From Cristatella mucedo (taxonomy: Eukaryota > Bryozoa > Phylactolaemata > Cristatellidae): a stretch of 64,000 nucleotides of DNA. A program made the translations under genes and the position numbers. Every line of letters begins with the position of its first letter. Position 1 is the first letter of the stretch. This document shows positions 28,994 through 37,450 of the stretch, in pieces. The notes below the pieces were generated by a model, which saw nothing but the letters and a program-made list of their open reading frames with translations, searched no databases and was not told the DNA's origin. The DNA is taken from NCBI GenBank assembly GCA_009760855.2, contig WPIO01000102.1:560001-624000 (forward strand), written 5' to 3'.

Positions 28994-29649
28994 AAAATCT
29001 ACAAAAAAAATTTGGAGATAAGGCAGTGCTAAACGGCATCAACATCAGCATTGATTCTGGTGGCATAGTTGGTCTTGCTGGTGCTTCTGGTTGCGGCAAA
29101 TCAACACTTCTTCGCTGCATTCAAAAGCTAGAGAACATAGATAGCGGAGAAATATTAATGACAGCAAAGAGCGGATTTGTTTTTCAGGATTTTCAGCTTT
29201 TTCCTCACTTAAATGTACTTGCCAACGTTACATACTCACCAAAAATCAATCGCTCACCAGAACCATACACAGAACAAGCTATATCGCTTCTTAAAAGACT
29301 TGGGCTCGCGGACTGCTTATCAAGCTTTCCAAGTGAAATATCAGGTGGACAGCGTCAAAGAACGGCCCTAGCAAGAAGCTTAATGGTATCACCTCGTCCA
29401 AATTTACTACTGTGTGACGAGCCAACTTCCGGCCTTGATGTTGCAACAATTGATGAAGTAATTGAGCTTCTGGAAAGTATACAAAATCCAGAAATGACAA
29501 TCCTAATCGCATCACATGATTTAGATTTTCTAAGCAAAATAGCAGATAGAATAATTGTTTTAAAGGCCGGAACTATAGTAGCCGATTTAGATCCTAAAAA
29601 AATCACAAATCCAGTAGCCCAACTGAGAAAATATTATACAGACTGTTAA
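28981..29649 (+). CDS. Amino-acid ABC transporter ATP-binding protein (GlnQ family)
   Basis: 222-residue ABC ATPase. Walker A is GASGCGKST near 34, Q-loop FQDFQLFPHL near 64, signature ISGGQRQR near 120, Walker B LLLCDEPTSGLD near 140 and switch His in SHD near 178. It energises the importer formed by the two preceding genes and overlaps the permease by 13 bases. The length is slightly shorter than typical GlnQ (about 240), owing to a trimmed segment before the Q-loop. Confidence 0.93.
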   Translation: MLQIKNLQKKFGDKAVLNGINISIDSGGIVGLAGASGCGKSTLLRCIQKLENIDSGEILMTAKSGFVFQDFQLFPHLNVLANVTYSPKINRSPEPYTEQAISLLKRLGLADCLSSFPSEISGGQRQRTALARSLMVSPRPNLLLCDEPTSGLDVATIDEVIELLESIQNPEMTILIASHDLDFLSKIADRIIVLKAGTIVADLDPKKITNPVAQLRKYYTDC

Positions 29650-29979
29650 AAAGCAAAAACTTGATATACTTTAAATGATAAATCAGATTTGATCTTGCCA
29701 ACTATGACTTCTGCCAAAAAAAATTTTTACAGCAACATCAAAAATGCCAATTTAAAATATCGATAAAGCAAAATCTATATAGAAAAAGCAATAATAATTA
29801 AGAGCGAGGTGCAATTCAAAAAACTCATCCGATTGCAGTGTTTTTGGAATTTTTGACAGCAATAATAACCAAAAAAACACACTAGTCCTTCGTATAAAAA
29901 AAGACTACATTAACTTCATCATTGTTATAGAGTGAATATAAATTTATTCCACAACCACATAGTATTGTGATTAACTATT
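29650..29979. other. Short gene-free stretch
   Basis: 330 bp between the transporter operon and the convergent GST-like fragment. I see no RNA gene; AAAAAAAGACTAC near 29896 is not part of a convincing hairpin terminator. Confidence 0.45.
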
Positions 29980-30342
29980 TTATATAAGAATTGATTGATT
30001 CGGCTCAACTTTGGCTTGAAAAAAATTAAATACCCTTTCATAAAGTATGTGCTCGGAAACCTCACGGAAAAATTTTTCATCAAACCATAAAACCATCCTT
30101 CTAATTTCAGCTCTCTCTTCTGGTGTGTTGATAATTAGCTTATTTTCTTCATCTATATCTTCCAAAAACTCACATATTGGCATACTTCCTGCTATTCTGC
30201 AATTTTCTGAAACAACAATAAATGGAACTATTCCCATTGGATTAAGCTGCAAAAATCTTTCTCTTTTTTGCCAAAATTCCTCCACAGACGGCACGAAGGG
30301 TATTCCAATTATGCCGATTACTTGAGCCGCTGTTAACTGCAT
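29980..30342 (-). pseudogene. Glutathione S-transferase-like fragment
   Basis: 120 codons matching the middle of a GST-family protein: QKRERFLQLNPMGIVPFIV (the cis-Pro loop of the thioredoxin fold), then ICEFLEDIDEENKLI and the start of the alpha-helical domain (ERAEIRRMVLWFDEKFF). The first beta-strand with the catalytic residue is missing, and most of the C-terminal helical domain is missing, as the frame ends after NQSILI. Full members have about 200-230 residues. It is either a degraded gene or a minimal remnant; glutathione-binding activity is unlikely. Confidence 0.65.
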
Positions 30343-30569
30343 TTACAACCAAACCAATACATTAAAAATATAAATCCCTAAATACGGCCAACTCTCATAA
30401 CAGCATCAATTACATCTTTCGCGTGACTTAAATTTACATCACAGATAAAATAATCATCCACCATTTAATCACACAAATAGATGGAAAGAATTAAAAATTA
30501 TTCATTGCTTGACTTTTAATAAAACTACACAAGTCAACCTTACTCGATCGCGATTTTGGTCTTTTTTTA

Positions 30570-30646
30570 GGGTTCGTAGCTCAGTTAGTTAGAGCGCATG
30601 TCTGATAAACATGAGGTCGGCAGTGCAACTCTGCCCGGACCCACCA
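30570..30646 (+). tRNA. tRNA-Ile (anticodon GAU)
   Basis: Cloverleaf with acceptor GGGTTCG/CGGACCC, D-stem GCTC/GAGC, anticodon stem GCATGT..., loop CTGATAA (GAT), T-arm GGCAG TGCAACT CTGCC, discriminator A and encoded CCA at 30644-30646. The T-loop TGCAACT is unusual where most tRNAs have TTCNANT. It stands alone upstream of rpsL, not inside an rRNA operon, as expected where rRNA operons are broken up. Confidence 0.95.
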
Positions 30647-30775
30647 TTTATTTTTTGGTGATTTTTGCCTAAAATCGTTTGACTTTTAAAAATGCATTTG
30701 CATGAAGGTCTTGTTTTTTGTATCTGTTATTTATTAATCATTCTTTATTTAAGATAATTTTACCAATTTTTTTCT

Positions 30776-31150
30776 ATGGTAACCATCAATCAGCTAGTTC
30801 GAAAGGGCAGAACAAAGCCAATATATAAATCTGCCTGTCCAGCTTTAATAGGCTGTCCAGTAAAAAGAGGAGTCTGCACAAAAGTATACACAACAACTCC
30901 AAAAAAGCCGAACTCAGCCTTGCGTAAGGTTGCCAAAGTTAAGCTAAGTAATGGATATATGGTTATTGCATATATTCCTGGAGAGGGTCACAATCTTCAA
31001 GAACACTCCGTGGTGCTTATTCGCGGAGGCAGAGTGCCAGATCTTCCTGGTGTAAGATATCACATCGTTAGAGGTGCGCTGGACACGCAAGGCGTAAAAA
31101 ACAGGAAGCAAGGCAGATCCAAGTATGGCACAAAAAAGCCTAAAAAATAG
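30776..31150 (+). CDS. rpsL: Ribosomal protein S12
   Basis: 124 residues, a universal decoding-centre protein of the 30S subunit. It has [22 protein letters not shown] at 30-51 with Lys43 retained, [18 protein letters not shown] at 68-85 and [12 protein letters not shown] at 89-100. Position 88, a Lys in almost all bacteria and a classic streptomycin-resistance site, is Pro here (codon CCA at 31037-31039). Asp89, the site methylthiolated by RimO in other bacteria, is kept. rpsG follows after 27 bp, but fusA, the usual third gene, is elsewhere. Confidence 0.97.
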   Translation: MVTINQLVRKGRTKPIYKSACPALIGCPVKRGVCTKVYTTTPKKPNSALRKVAKVKLSNGYMVIAYIPGEGHNLQEHSVVLIRGGRVPDLPGVRYHIVRGALDTQGVKNRKQGRSKYGTKKPKK

Positions 31151-31177
31151 TTTTTATAATTTGTAATTTTTTTTCTC

Positions 31178-31705
31178 ATGTCTAGAGGTAAAGTTTGTAG
31201 ACCTGTTAGGGTTATCAAGGGAGATCCAATCTATAATAGCAAGTTAGCCACAAAGCTAATAAATAAGTTAATGCTAGATGGCAAAAAAGTTGTTGCTATG
31301 AATTGCTTTTATGATGCTGTAAAGAAAAACTGGACAAACATAAATGAACTTTATGTCAAAACAAACTCAAATCAGCCATCATCAGATTCTGATTTGGTTT
31401 GTTGGTTTATGGAATACATACTCAACAAAGTTGCTCCAAGTTTGGAAATTAAATCACGCAGAGTTGGAGGATCTAACTACCAGATCCCAGCTCCAGTATC
31501 ATCTAGAAGATCTCTAGTACTTGCTATCTCTTGGCTGGTAAACGGTGCAAGAGCAAGAAAAGAGCATACAATAGTAAACAAACTGGCGGCAGAGATGCTT
31601 GATATCATTGCTGGCAAAGGAGAAGCCTTAAAAAAGCGTCAAGCAGTAGTTGCAACAGCAGAAGCGAATAAAGCATTCTCCCACTTTGCAGCAATGGTTA
31701 GGTAG
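31178..31705 (+). CDS. rpsG: Ribosomal protein S7
   Basis: Primary 16S rRNA-binding protein that nucleates assembly of the 30S head. The start MSRGKVCRPVRVIKGDP, the middle KSRRVGGSNYQIPAPVSSRR and the end KRQAVVATAEANKAFSHF are all typical. It has 175 aa against the usual 156; the extra residues lie mostly in a polar insertion around 60-75 (LYVKTNSNQPSSDSD) before the third helix. It forms a two-gene operon with rpsL. Confidence 0.97.
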   Translation: MSRGKVCRPVRVIKGDPIYNSKLATKLINKLMLDGKKVVAMNCFYDAVKKNWTNINELYVKTNSNQPSSDSDLVCWFMEYILNKVAPSLEIKSRRVGGSNYQIPAPVSSRRSLVLAISWLVNGARARKEHTIVNKLAAEMLDIIAGKGEALKKRQAVVATAEANKAFSHFAAMVR

Positions 31706-31797
31706 TTTTATTATTTATTTCTATAAAGTAATAATAATCGCCATACGGCAATGAGAGAAAGATAAATATATAAAGTCGTTAACTTTGAGTAATTATT

Positions 31798-31896
31798 TTT
31801 GATAAAATTTATACCATCAAGATAAATACCAACAACATAACCATTGTCCAATAAATGACGTCCAATATTTATCAAAAAAAATCTTTGATAAATATT
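31798..31896. repeat. Inverted repeat and TTTGATAAA motif cluster upstream of the dead parA
   Basis: A 13-bp perfect inverted repeat has arms 31864-31876 and 31884-31896 (AATATTTATCAAA and its complement) with a 7-nt loop. The 9-mer TTTGATAAA occurs at 31798-31806 and 31884-31892 and, inverted, at 31868-31876. Such clusters near parA genes can be partition-protein or replication-protein binding sites. Here the neighbour is a pseudogene, so this is probably a fossil. Confidence 0.6.
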
Positions 31897-31934
31897 TTAG
31901 GTAGTTATACCCTCATAACAAGTATAAATTTTGC

Positions 31935-31962
31935 TTGACAACAAGTAATAATGTCTTAATAT
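31935..31962 (+). promoter_or_regulatory. Predicted promoter of the parA remnant
   Basis: TTGACA at 31935-31940 and TAATAT at 31957-31962 are spaced by 16 nt. The start codon of the remnant is at 31987. Confidence 0.5.
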
Positions 31963-31986
31963 TGGCTACAATTTTTTTCATAAATT

Positions 31987-33107
31987 ATGGCTACCGTTAT
32001 TTCATTATTTAATCACAAAGGCGGCGTTAGCAAAACAACAACAACTTTTCACTTAGGCTGGATGCTGGCCAAGCTAGGGGAAAAAAGTGTTAATCGTTGA
32101 TGCTGACCCTCAATGAAATTTGACTGGATTGACACTTGGTATAGATAGCTATGATGGATTTGTTTACATTTTACAATCAAAAAGGAAATCATGATATGTA
32201 TAGCAGTCTTGCTGAATCATTCGGTTTCTCATCCGATAGCGCAACGGGAAATATAAAGGGAGTGGAACCAACTCCAACAAAAAATAGCAATTTGGCATTA
32301 CTTGCTGGTCATATTAATTTTGCAAAATTCGATTTACAACTTGCAACAGCACTAACAAGTAGTAATGCAATACCAGTTTTAAGACCATTGCTTAGCTCAA
32401 TTAATGCCCTTATACGCAAAACTGCTGAACGAGGAAATTTTGATATTGCATTAGTTGACATGAGCCCTAGTATTTCTGCAAAGAATATGTGTATTTTTAT
32501 GGCTTCTGATTACTTTATAATACCAAATTAACCAGATTTTTATTGCTATCAAGCAATAGATTCATTGAGTAAGGTTTTGCATTAATGGTCAACGAGAATG
32601 AAGCCATTTAAAGACGGCACAACGCTACCACGCAATAATCCAAAAATGCTTGGCGTTATATCACAAAACTATCGAGTGTATGGCACCGATGATGAGGGGG
32701 GGTTAAGGCGGAAGGCTCAAAAATGACTGCTGCTTTTTTGGAGTGGTCAAATAAAATTAAAGAAATTACTAATACAAAGCTTGCACCATCTTTAAAAAAG
32801 ATTGATATGATTGCTGACGAGAATTTATTCAATAAAGTTGTTGAGCATAATAAACCCTATAATTTAGCCAAAATACAAGATTTTAATACACTGATACCAA
32901 TTTCTCAAAGATTATCAAAACCCCTATTTGAATTAAGACAAATAGATGGTGGATGGAGCGGTGCAGTTTAGACGAGAAAACAAAATAACAAAGATGTTGG
33001 GGTGCAACATAAAATTAAAGAGTCTAAAATTGTATATCAAAAACTTGCAGAATCTGTTTGTAGTTTAATTGGCCTATCAATAGAGGCGGAAATACATTTG
33101 ATTCCTT
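31987..33107 (+). pseudogene. ParA/Soj-type partition ATPase pseudogene
   Basis: The start encodes a deviant Walker A ATPase (ISLFNHKGGVSKTTTTFHLG). One extra G near 32080 shifts the frame; the next frame gives KKVLIVDADPQ, then a TGA where relatives have Cys, then NLTGLTLG. A further frame (32151-32531) carries NSNLALLAGHINFAKFD and the Walker B-like FDIALVDMSPSISAKN, ending at a TAA in what should be IVPTSPDFF. DFYCYQAIDSLSKVL follows with more stops. The last piece (32723-33107) is a ParA C-terminus (YNLAKIQDFNTLIPISQ) with an in-frame TAG at 32969. At least five lesions show it is dead. It is of the plasmid-borne type common in Rickettsiales and probably marks an integrated plasmid fragment downstream of rpsG. 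Confidence 0.9.
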
Positions 33108-33423
33108 AGTTAAAAAAGCCCATAAACCCGTGCAATAATAAAGTGAAATATTAGAGAAATCATATGACTTCGGTTATATCTATAAGAAAATTTAAACATA
33201 AATGATATGCGATTTTAACAAAAAAACAATCAAAAAAACATAGCCAAAAAAACTAAATCAGAGGCTATATTTTTTTGAAGCAAGAATTCATTAATTATGG
33301 TTAGTTTGCTGTGGGATAGCGTTTTTTTGATACAATATAAACATTACCAAATAACGCCAACCCAGAGCTTTTTCTTTTCAAAAAACACTATCGATATCGC
33401 AAGACAGTAAAATGCAATACAAA
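33108..33423. other. Short gene-free stretch
   Basis: About 316 bp between the parA remnant and the convergent WH2/polyproline gene. It is AT-rich, and I see no gene or hairpin terminator. Confidence 0.45.
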
Positions 33424-36177
33424 CTACAAACGAGAATTCTCTACTGGCGACCGTGACGATGAATTCCGTGCGCCATGAAGATCTCCAGAAGATACTGTAC
33501 TCAAAAACTCCCCTTTAGGTTGCAAAAAAGCTTCTGCAAGTTGTACTGCATCACGTTCGCCTAAAGCTTGCACACGCTCGTCTGTTACTGAGCTTTTTTT
33601 ACCTGACTTTAAAGATTTTGCAGCTTTCGCTGTAACTTTGAAATCTTCATTGAGCAGTGCTGTGGCTTTCTTTAACTTTAATTTTCTGACATTAATTTTA
33701 CTCTTTTGCTCCGTGAATTTTCTACGTTCCTCAACCACAGCCTTACTTTTTTCCAGAAAAGCTTTTCTTGCCAAATCTATATCTTTTGCTATCTGCTTTA
33801 ATTCTGTCGATTTAAAGTTATTTCTGAAATCCTTATTCATCTGTTCATTTAGAATTTTTAAAGCCATCTCGTCATCATTTAAAACTTTCTCTGAATGCGC
33901 TAAATTGCGTTTTAGAGTCTTTAAATTGGCTTTTTCTTGCTTTAAGGCGGCCTTTTCTTGCCTTAAGGCGGCTTTTTTTTGCTCGAAGTCGGCCTTTATA
34001 GACTTGAAGTCAGTATTTTGCTTATTTAGCTTGAACTCCGATGTAGGCAATGTATTTGTGCTTTTAGGTTCCATCAATGAAAACACTCCATAACTATAAG
34101 TACGAGTACTGTGATCGTGTCTATGCTGAGCCAGCTCTGATACAGCTATCTTCGCCATATTATCTAAATATCCACCAACCATAACAGCCATAGCGTTATC
34201 ATCATGATAATCTCCTTCCCTTCTTTTCCCACGACCAATGCCAGCAAATCTGGAGCCCGATGAAGATGATGAAGATTTTGAACTTGCTGAGACAGATGAC
34301 AATAAGGAGGTCGATGACGCTAAAGAAGATTGAGATCCATAATCGCCACTAGCAGCTAACAATGACTGAGCATTATCAGTAGAAAATTGAGCTCCTGAAG
34401 AAGGAATGTTACTAGATTCAGACTTTTCCTTCCATAGTTTTTGTGTTGGAGCCTTATAGCGTGGAGGTGGAGGTGGAGCCTTTGTTCCGACTGCCTCATT
34501 ACCGCCAACAACACTGGCAGACTTTGGTGGAGTCGCTCTATCAGCACTCTTTGCCATAGCAGCAGAATATTGGGCAGAAGCGGTGCCAGAAACATTACGG
34601 CCTCCGGCTGTATTGTTTGCTCTATTGAGTGGAGGTGGAGGTGGAGGTGGAGGTGGAGGTGGAGCCTTTGTTCCGACTGCCTCATTACCGCCAACAACAC
34701 TGGCAGACTTTGGTGGAGTCGCTCTATCAGCACTCTTTGCCATAGCAGCAGAATATTGGGCAGAAGCGGTGCCAGAAACATTACGGCCTCCGGCTGTATT
34801 GTTTGCTCTATTGAGTGGAGGTGGAGGTGGAGGTGGAGGTGGAGGTGGAGCCTTTGTTCCGACTGCCTCATTACCGCCAACAACACTGGCAGACTTTGGT
34901 GGAGTCGCTCTATCAGCACTCTTTGCCATAGCAGCAGAATATTGGGCAGAAGCGGTGCCAGAAACATTACGGCCTCCGGCTGTATTGTTTGCTCTATTGA
35001 GTGGAGGTGGAGGTGGAGGTGAAGGTGGAGCCTTTGTTCCGACTGCCTCATTACCGCCAACAACACTGGCAGACTTTGGTGGAGTCGCTGTATCAGCACT
35101 CTTTGCCATAGCAGCAGAATATTGGGCAGAAGCGGTGCCAGAAACATTACGGCCTCCGGCTGTATTGTTTGCTCTATTGCGTGGAGGTGGAGGTGGAGCC
35201 TTTGTTCTTACTGCCTCATTACTGACTAAAACACTGGTAGACTTTGGTGGAGTCGCTGTATCAGCACTCTTTGCCATAGCAGCAGAATATTGGGCAGAAA
35301 CAGTGCCAGAAACATTACGGCCTCCGGCTCGGCTTTGGCTTACCTGCCGAACAACACTCGTTGATGCAACCATTTCGCCTACAGGAGAAGTTGATTGGCT
35401 ACCTAATTTCCCTGCAGCTGGATCGCTATTTGTATTGGCATTATCTTTACCTGTACTTTGATTGACTTTTTGCCTAATTGCTAGCGCTTTTTTTAGCTCC
35501 GACACCAAATTCAAACCATTCACACTTCCTTCAGAACTTTCACCCATCATTACACCAACGCCCCTCGTATCGCCACTAGAATATGCAGTTGAGCTCACGG
35601 TCAACGGCTGATCATCCTTGTTAATTGGCTTCAATTTATGACCCCCATTACGTATAGCATTAAAAAGATCTTCCCTTACAGAACCTTTACTCGTCATTGA
35701 AGGGGGTAATGCCGCCCTCGCAGCACCACCAGAATGTGTAAAGGATGGGGGGAGTGGGGGCGGAGGTGGCGGAAGAGGTGATTCTGTCACGGATAAATTT
35801 ACTCTTCTTGATGCTTTATTTACTACCGCTCCACCGCCAACATTTGTAGCAACCCCTATATTCTTACCACTAACAACATATGCAGTTGGGCTCACGGTCA
35901 ACGGCTGAACATCCTTGTTAATTGGCTTCAATTTATGATCCCCTTTACGTATAGCATTAAAAAGATCTTCCCTTACAGAACCTTCACTCGTTATTGAAGG
36001 GGGTAATGCCGCCCTCGCAGCACCACCAGAATGTGGAAAGGATGGGGGGAATGGGGGTGGAGGGGGCGGAGGTGGAGGTGGAGGTGGAGGGGGCGGAACT
36101 TGGCGTTTTGCTTTTTTTTCTACATTACCGCCTGAAGCCTGAGCCGAAGCACTAGATCTCCTGAAAACATTTTTCAT
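33424..36177 (-). CDS. Proline-rich WH2-motif repeat protein, candidate actin-targeting effector
   Basis: 917 residues from the ATG at 36177 (a TTG at 36201 is less likely). N-terminus: 15 consecutive Pro at 28-42, then a WH2-like motif REDLFNAIRKGDHKLKPI (69-86). A second Pro block is at 135-144, and a second WH2-like motif REDLFNAIRNGGHKLKPI is at 168-185. A third amphipathic segment LNLVSELKKALAIRQK is at 222-237. Then come five units of about 60 residues, each ending in 5-11 Pro. A Ser-rich linker leads to a charged coiled coil (about 690-870) and an Arg/Ser tail. WH2 motifs bind actin monomers and polyproline binds profilin or SH3 domains; together they resemble actin nucleators such as RickA, Sca2 or WASP-family proteins. 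There is no Sec signal, so type IV secretion is a plausible route. Function is inferred only. Confidence 0.8.
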   Translation of the reverse strand: MKNVFRRSSASAQASGGNVEKKAKRQVPPPPPPPPPPPPPPPFPPSFPHSGGAARAALPPSITSEGSVREDLFNAIRKGDHKLKPINKDVQPLTVSPTAYVVSGKNIGVATNVGGGAVVNKASRRVNLSVTESPLPPPPPPLPPSFTHSGGAARAALPPSMTSKGSVREDLFNAIRNGGHKLKPINKDDQPLTVSSTAYSSGDTRGVGVMMGESSEGSVNGLNLVSELKKALAIRQKVNQSTGKDNANTNSDPAAGKLGSQSTSPVGEMVASTSVVRQVSQSRAGGRNVSGTVSAQYSAAMAKSADTATPPKSTSVLVSNEAVRTKAPPPPPRNRANNTAGGRNVSGTASAQYSAAMAKSADTATPPKSASVVGGNEAVGTKAPPSPPPPPPLNRANNTAGGRNVSGTASAQYSAAMAKSADRATPPKSASVVGGNEAVGTKAPPPPPPPPPPPLNRANNTAGGRNVSGTASAQYSAAMAKSADRATPPKSASVVGGNEAVGTKAPPPPPPPPPPPLNRANNTAGGRNVSGTASAQYSAAMAKSADRATPPKSASVVGGNEAVGTKAPPPPPRYKAPTQKLWKEKSESSNIPSSGAQFSTDNAQSLLAASGDYGSQSSLASSTSLLSSVSASSKSSSSSSGSRFAGIGRGKRREGDYHDDNAMAVMVGGYLDNMAKIAVSELAQHRHDHSTRTYSYGVFSLMEPKSTNTLPTSEFKLNKQNTDFKSIKADFEQKKAALRQEKAALKQEKANLKTLKRNLAHSEKVLNDDEMALKILNEQMNKDFRNNFKSTELKQIAKDIDLARKAFLEKSKAVVEERRKFTEQKSKINVRKLKLKKATALLNEDFKVTAKAAKSLKSGKKSSVTDERVQALGERDAVQLAEAFLQPKGEFLSTVSSGDLHGARNSSSRSPVENSRL
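34478..35330 (-). repeat. Five tandem units with variable polyproline tracts inside the WH2 gene
   Basis: Units aligned on GCCTTTGTTC begin at 34478, 34664, 34850, 35030 and 35198 (plus-strand view). Spacings are 186, 186, 180 and 168 bp. The bodies are almost identical; length differences come from the GGTGGA hexamer tract that encodes the Pro runs. The unit encodes AGGRNVSGTASAQYSAAMAK followed by a TPPKSASV stretch. Such tracts are prone to slippage in vivo and to collapse in assembly. Confidence 0.95.
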
Positions 36178-36609
36178 ATAAAAACAATAAAAATATAACA
36201 AATCAATATTATATTAAGTTGAGTTATAAAATAATACTCAACTAAAAAAATAATGAAAATAAAAAAAATCATTTCTACCGATATATGCACTATATTCAGG
36301 TAGAAAAATCAAGTATAATAAAAATTAATTTTTCCATCATAGTTAATAGTAATGATTTTTACGACAATACACATAATGGCTTAGCTATTTAATTAAAAAA
36401 CAAAACCCTAGCATGGCATCTTGCCCAAACTTCATCAGTAAAAATTAAAATCAACAAACATAAAGATTACTATAAACAGAGAAAAAAGCAAATATTTTTC
36501 CGGTGCCACATATGCCAAAAAATACTTCCCCTATCAAATCAGCGATATAATAACATGAAATTTAATTGAAATACAGCACATATATTTCTATGTTGCTATA
36601 TTTTCTTAT
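36178..36609. promoter_or_regulatory. Upstream region of the WH2 gene with two inverted repeats
   Basis: GTTGAGT/ACTCAAC arms lie at 36218-36224 and 36236-36242. TCTACC/GGTAGA arms lie at 36274-36279 and 36299-36304, with ATATA/TATAT pairing inside. Read toward the WH2 gene, the second hairpin is followed by an 8-T run (36262-36269), so it could act as an attenuator or terminator; the first could be an operator. No experimental or family evidence supports either. Confidence 0.35.
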
Positions 36610-36806
36610 AGCTTGAGCTTGATAGGAAATAGTCATACCAATCACAAAAATGAGAACTAGTAAATATTACGATCGTGCCCATAAATTATTATAGCACAAT
36701 ATCAAATTAGCTTGAGCTTGATAGGAAATAGTCACACCAATCACAAAAATGAGAACTAGTAAATATTACGATCGTGCCCATAAATTATTATAGCACAATA
36801 TCAAAT
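36610..36806. repeat. 99-bp tandem duplication
   Basis: Two copies starting AGCTTGAGCTTGATAGGAAA at 36610 and 36709, differing at one site (TCATACC versus TCACACC). Each contains TTACGATCGTGCCC and ends ATAGCACAATATCAAAT. No coding frame is apparent. Near-identity means a recent event. Confidence 0.95.
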
Positions 36807-37450
36807 AAATAAAAAATTACACACCAACAATCCAAATAGCCAATAAAGTGCAGTGATACAAATGATGAAAATAATACACAACATACAATCAGTAACCAGA
36901 GAAAAAATCATCACAAGTTACAAAATACACGCAGGTTATATTAATTATTTTGCAGCGTTAAGCATTTTATAGAAAATGACATATTGTAGCAAAAAAATCA
37001 GAATAACTTAATTTCAAACTATTATTTCCGACTATAACAACTTATAAAAGCAAAGTCGGGCAGCACAGTATAATAAATTGCCAACCTATCATTTCAGCTA
37101 TTTTATATTATCAATTTTACGATCAAGAAAAACATTATTTTTATAATTCGTAATTATTTACACACACAAGCAAATATCCCAACAATTCATACATAAAACA
37201 CAATATCCAGCCAAACATCACCATTTCTATTAAAAAATCTAATTCAAATACAATATTTATTTTTTTATAAAAATCACAGCAGAGACAAATATAAAAATAA
37301 CCACATATCGCATATAAAAAAAATTCCAATACAGCAAATCCAACTCCATCATAATTCAAACCGTCACGGCAAAAGCAACGACAGCAATTTATTGCTATTT
37401 AAAAAAAGCACTGCAGGATTAGCCAATTAAAGATAATCATAGCATAGATA
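36807..37450. other. Gene-free AT-rich stretch
   Basis: About 640 bp before the dioxygenase-like gene. A 72-codon minus-strand frame at 37141-37359 is low in complexity and unsupported. Confidence 0.45.

Noticed and set aside
31987-33107. TGA in the ParA motif as possible codon reassignment
   Set aside because: Intact genes in this window end with TGA (for example the receptor at 28349 and the GS-like gene at 61586), and the ParA remnant has other stops and frameshifts, so it is simply a pseudogene.
34356-35461. Long frames in other phases over the WH2 repeats (plus strand 34441-35022 and 34583-35461; minus strand 34356-35147)
   Set aside because: They are made of Gly, Trp/Arg or His/Leu runs that result from reading the GGTGGA tracts out of frame. 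The minus-strand proline frame is the one with WH2 motifs and a proper start.
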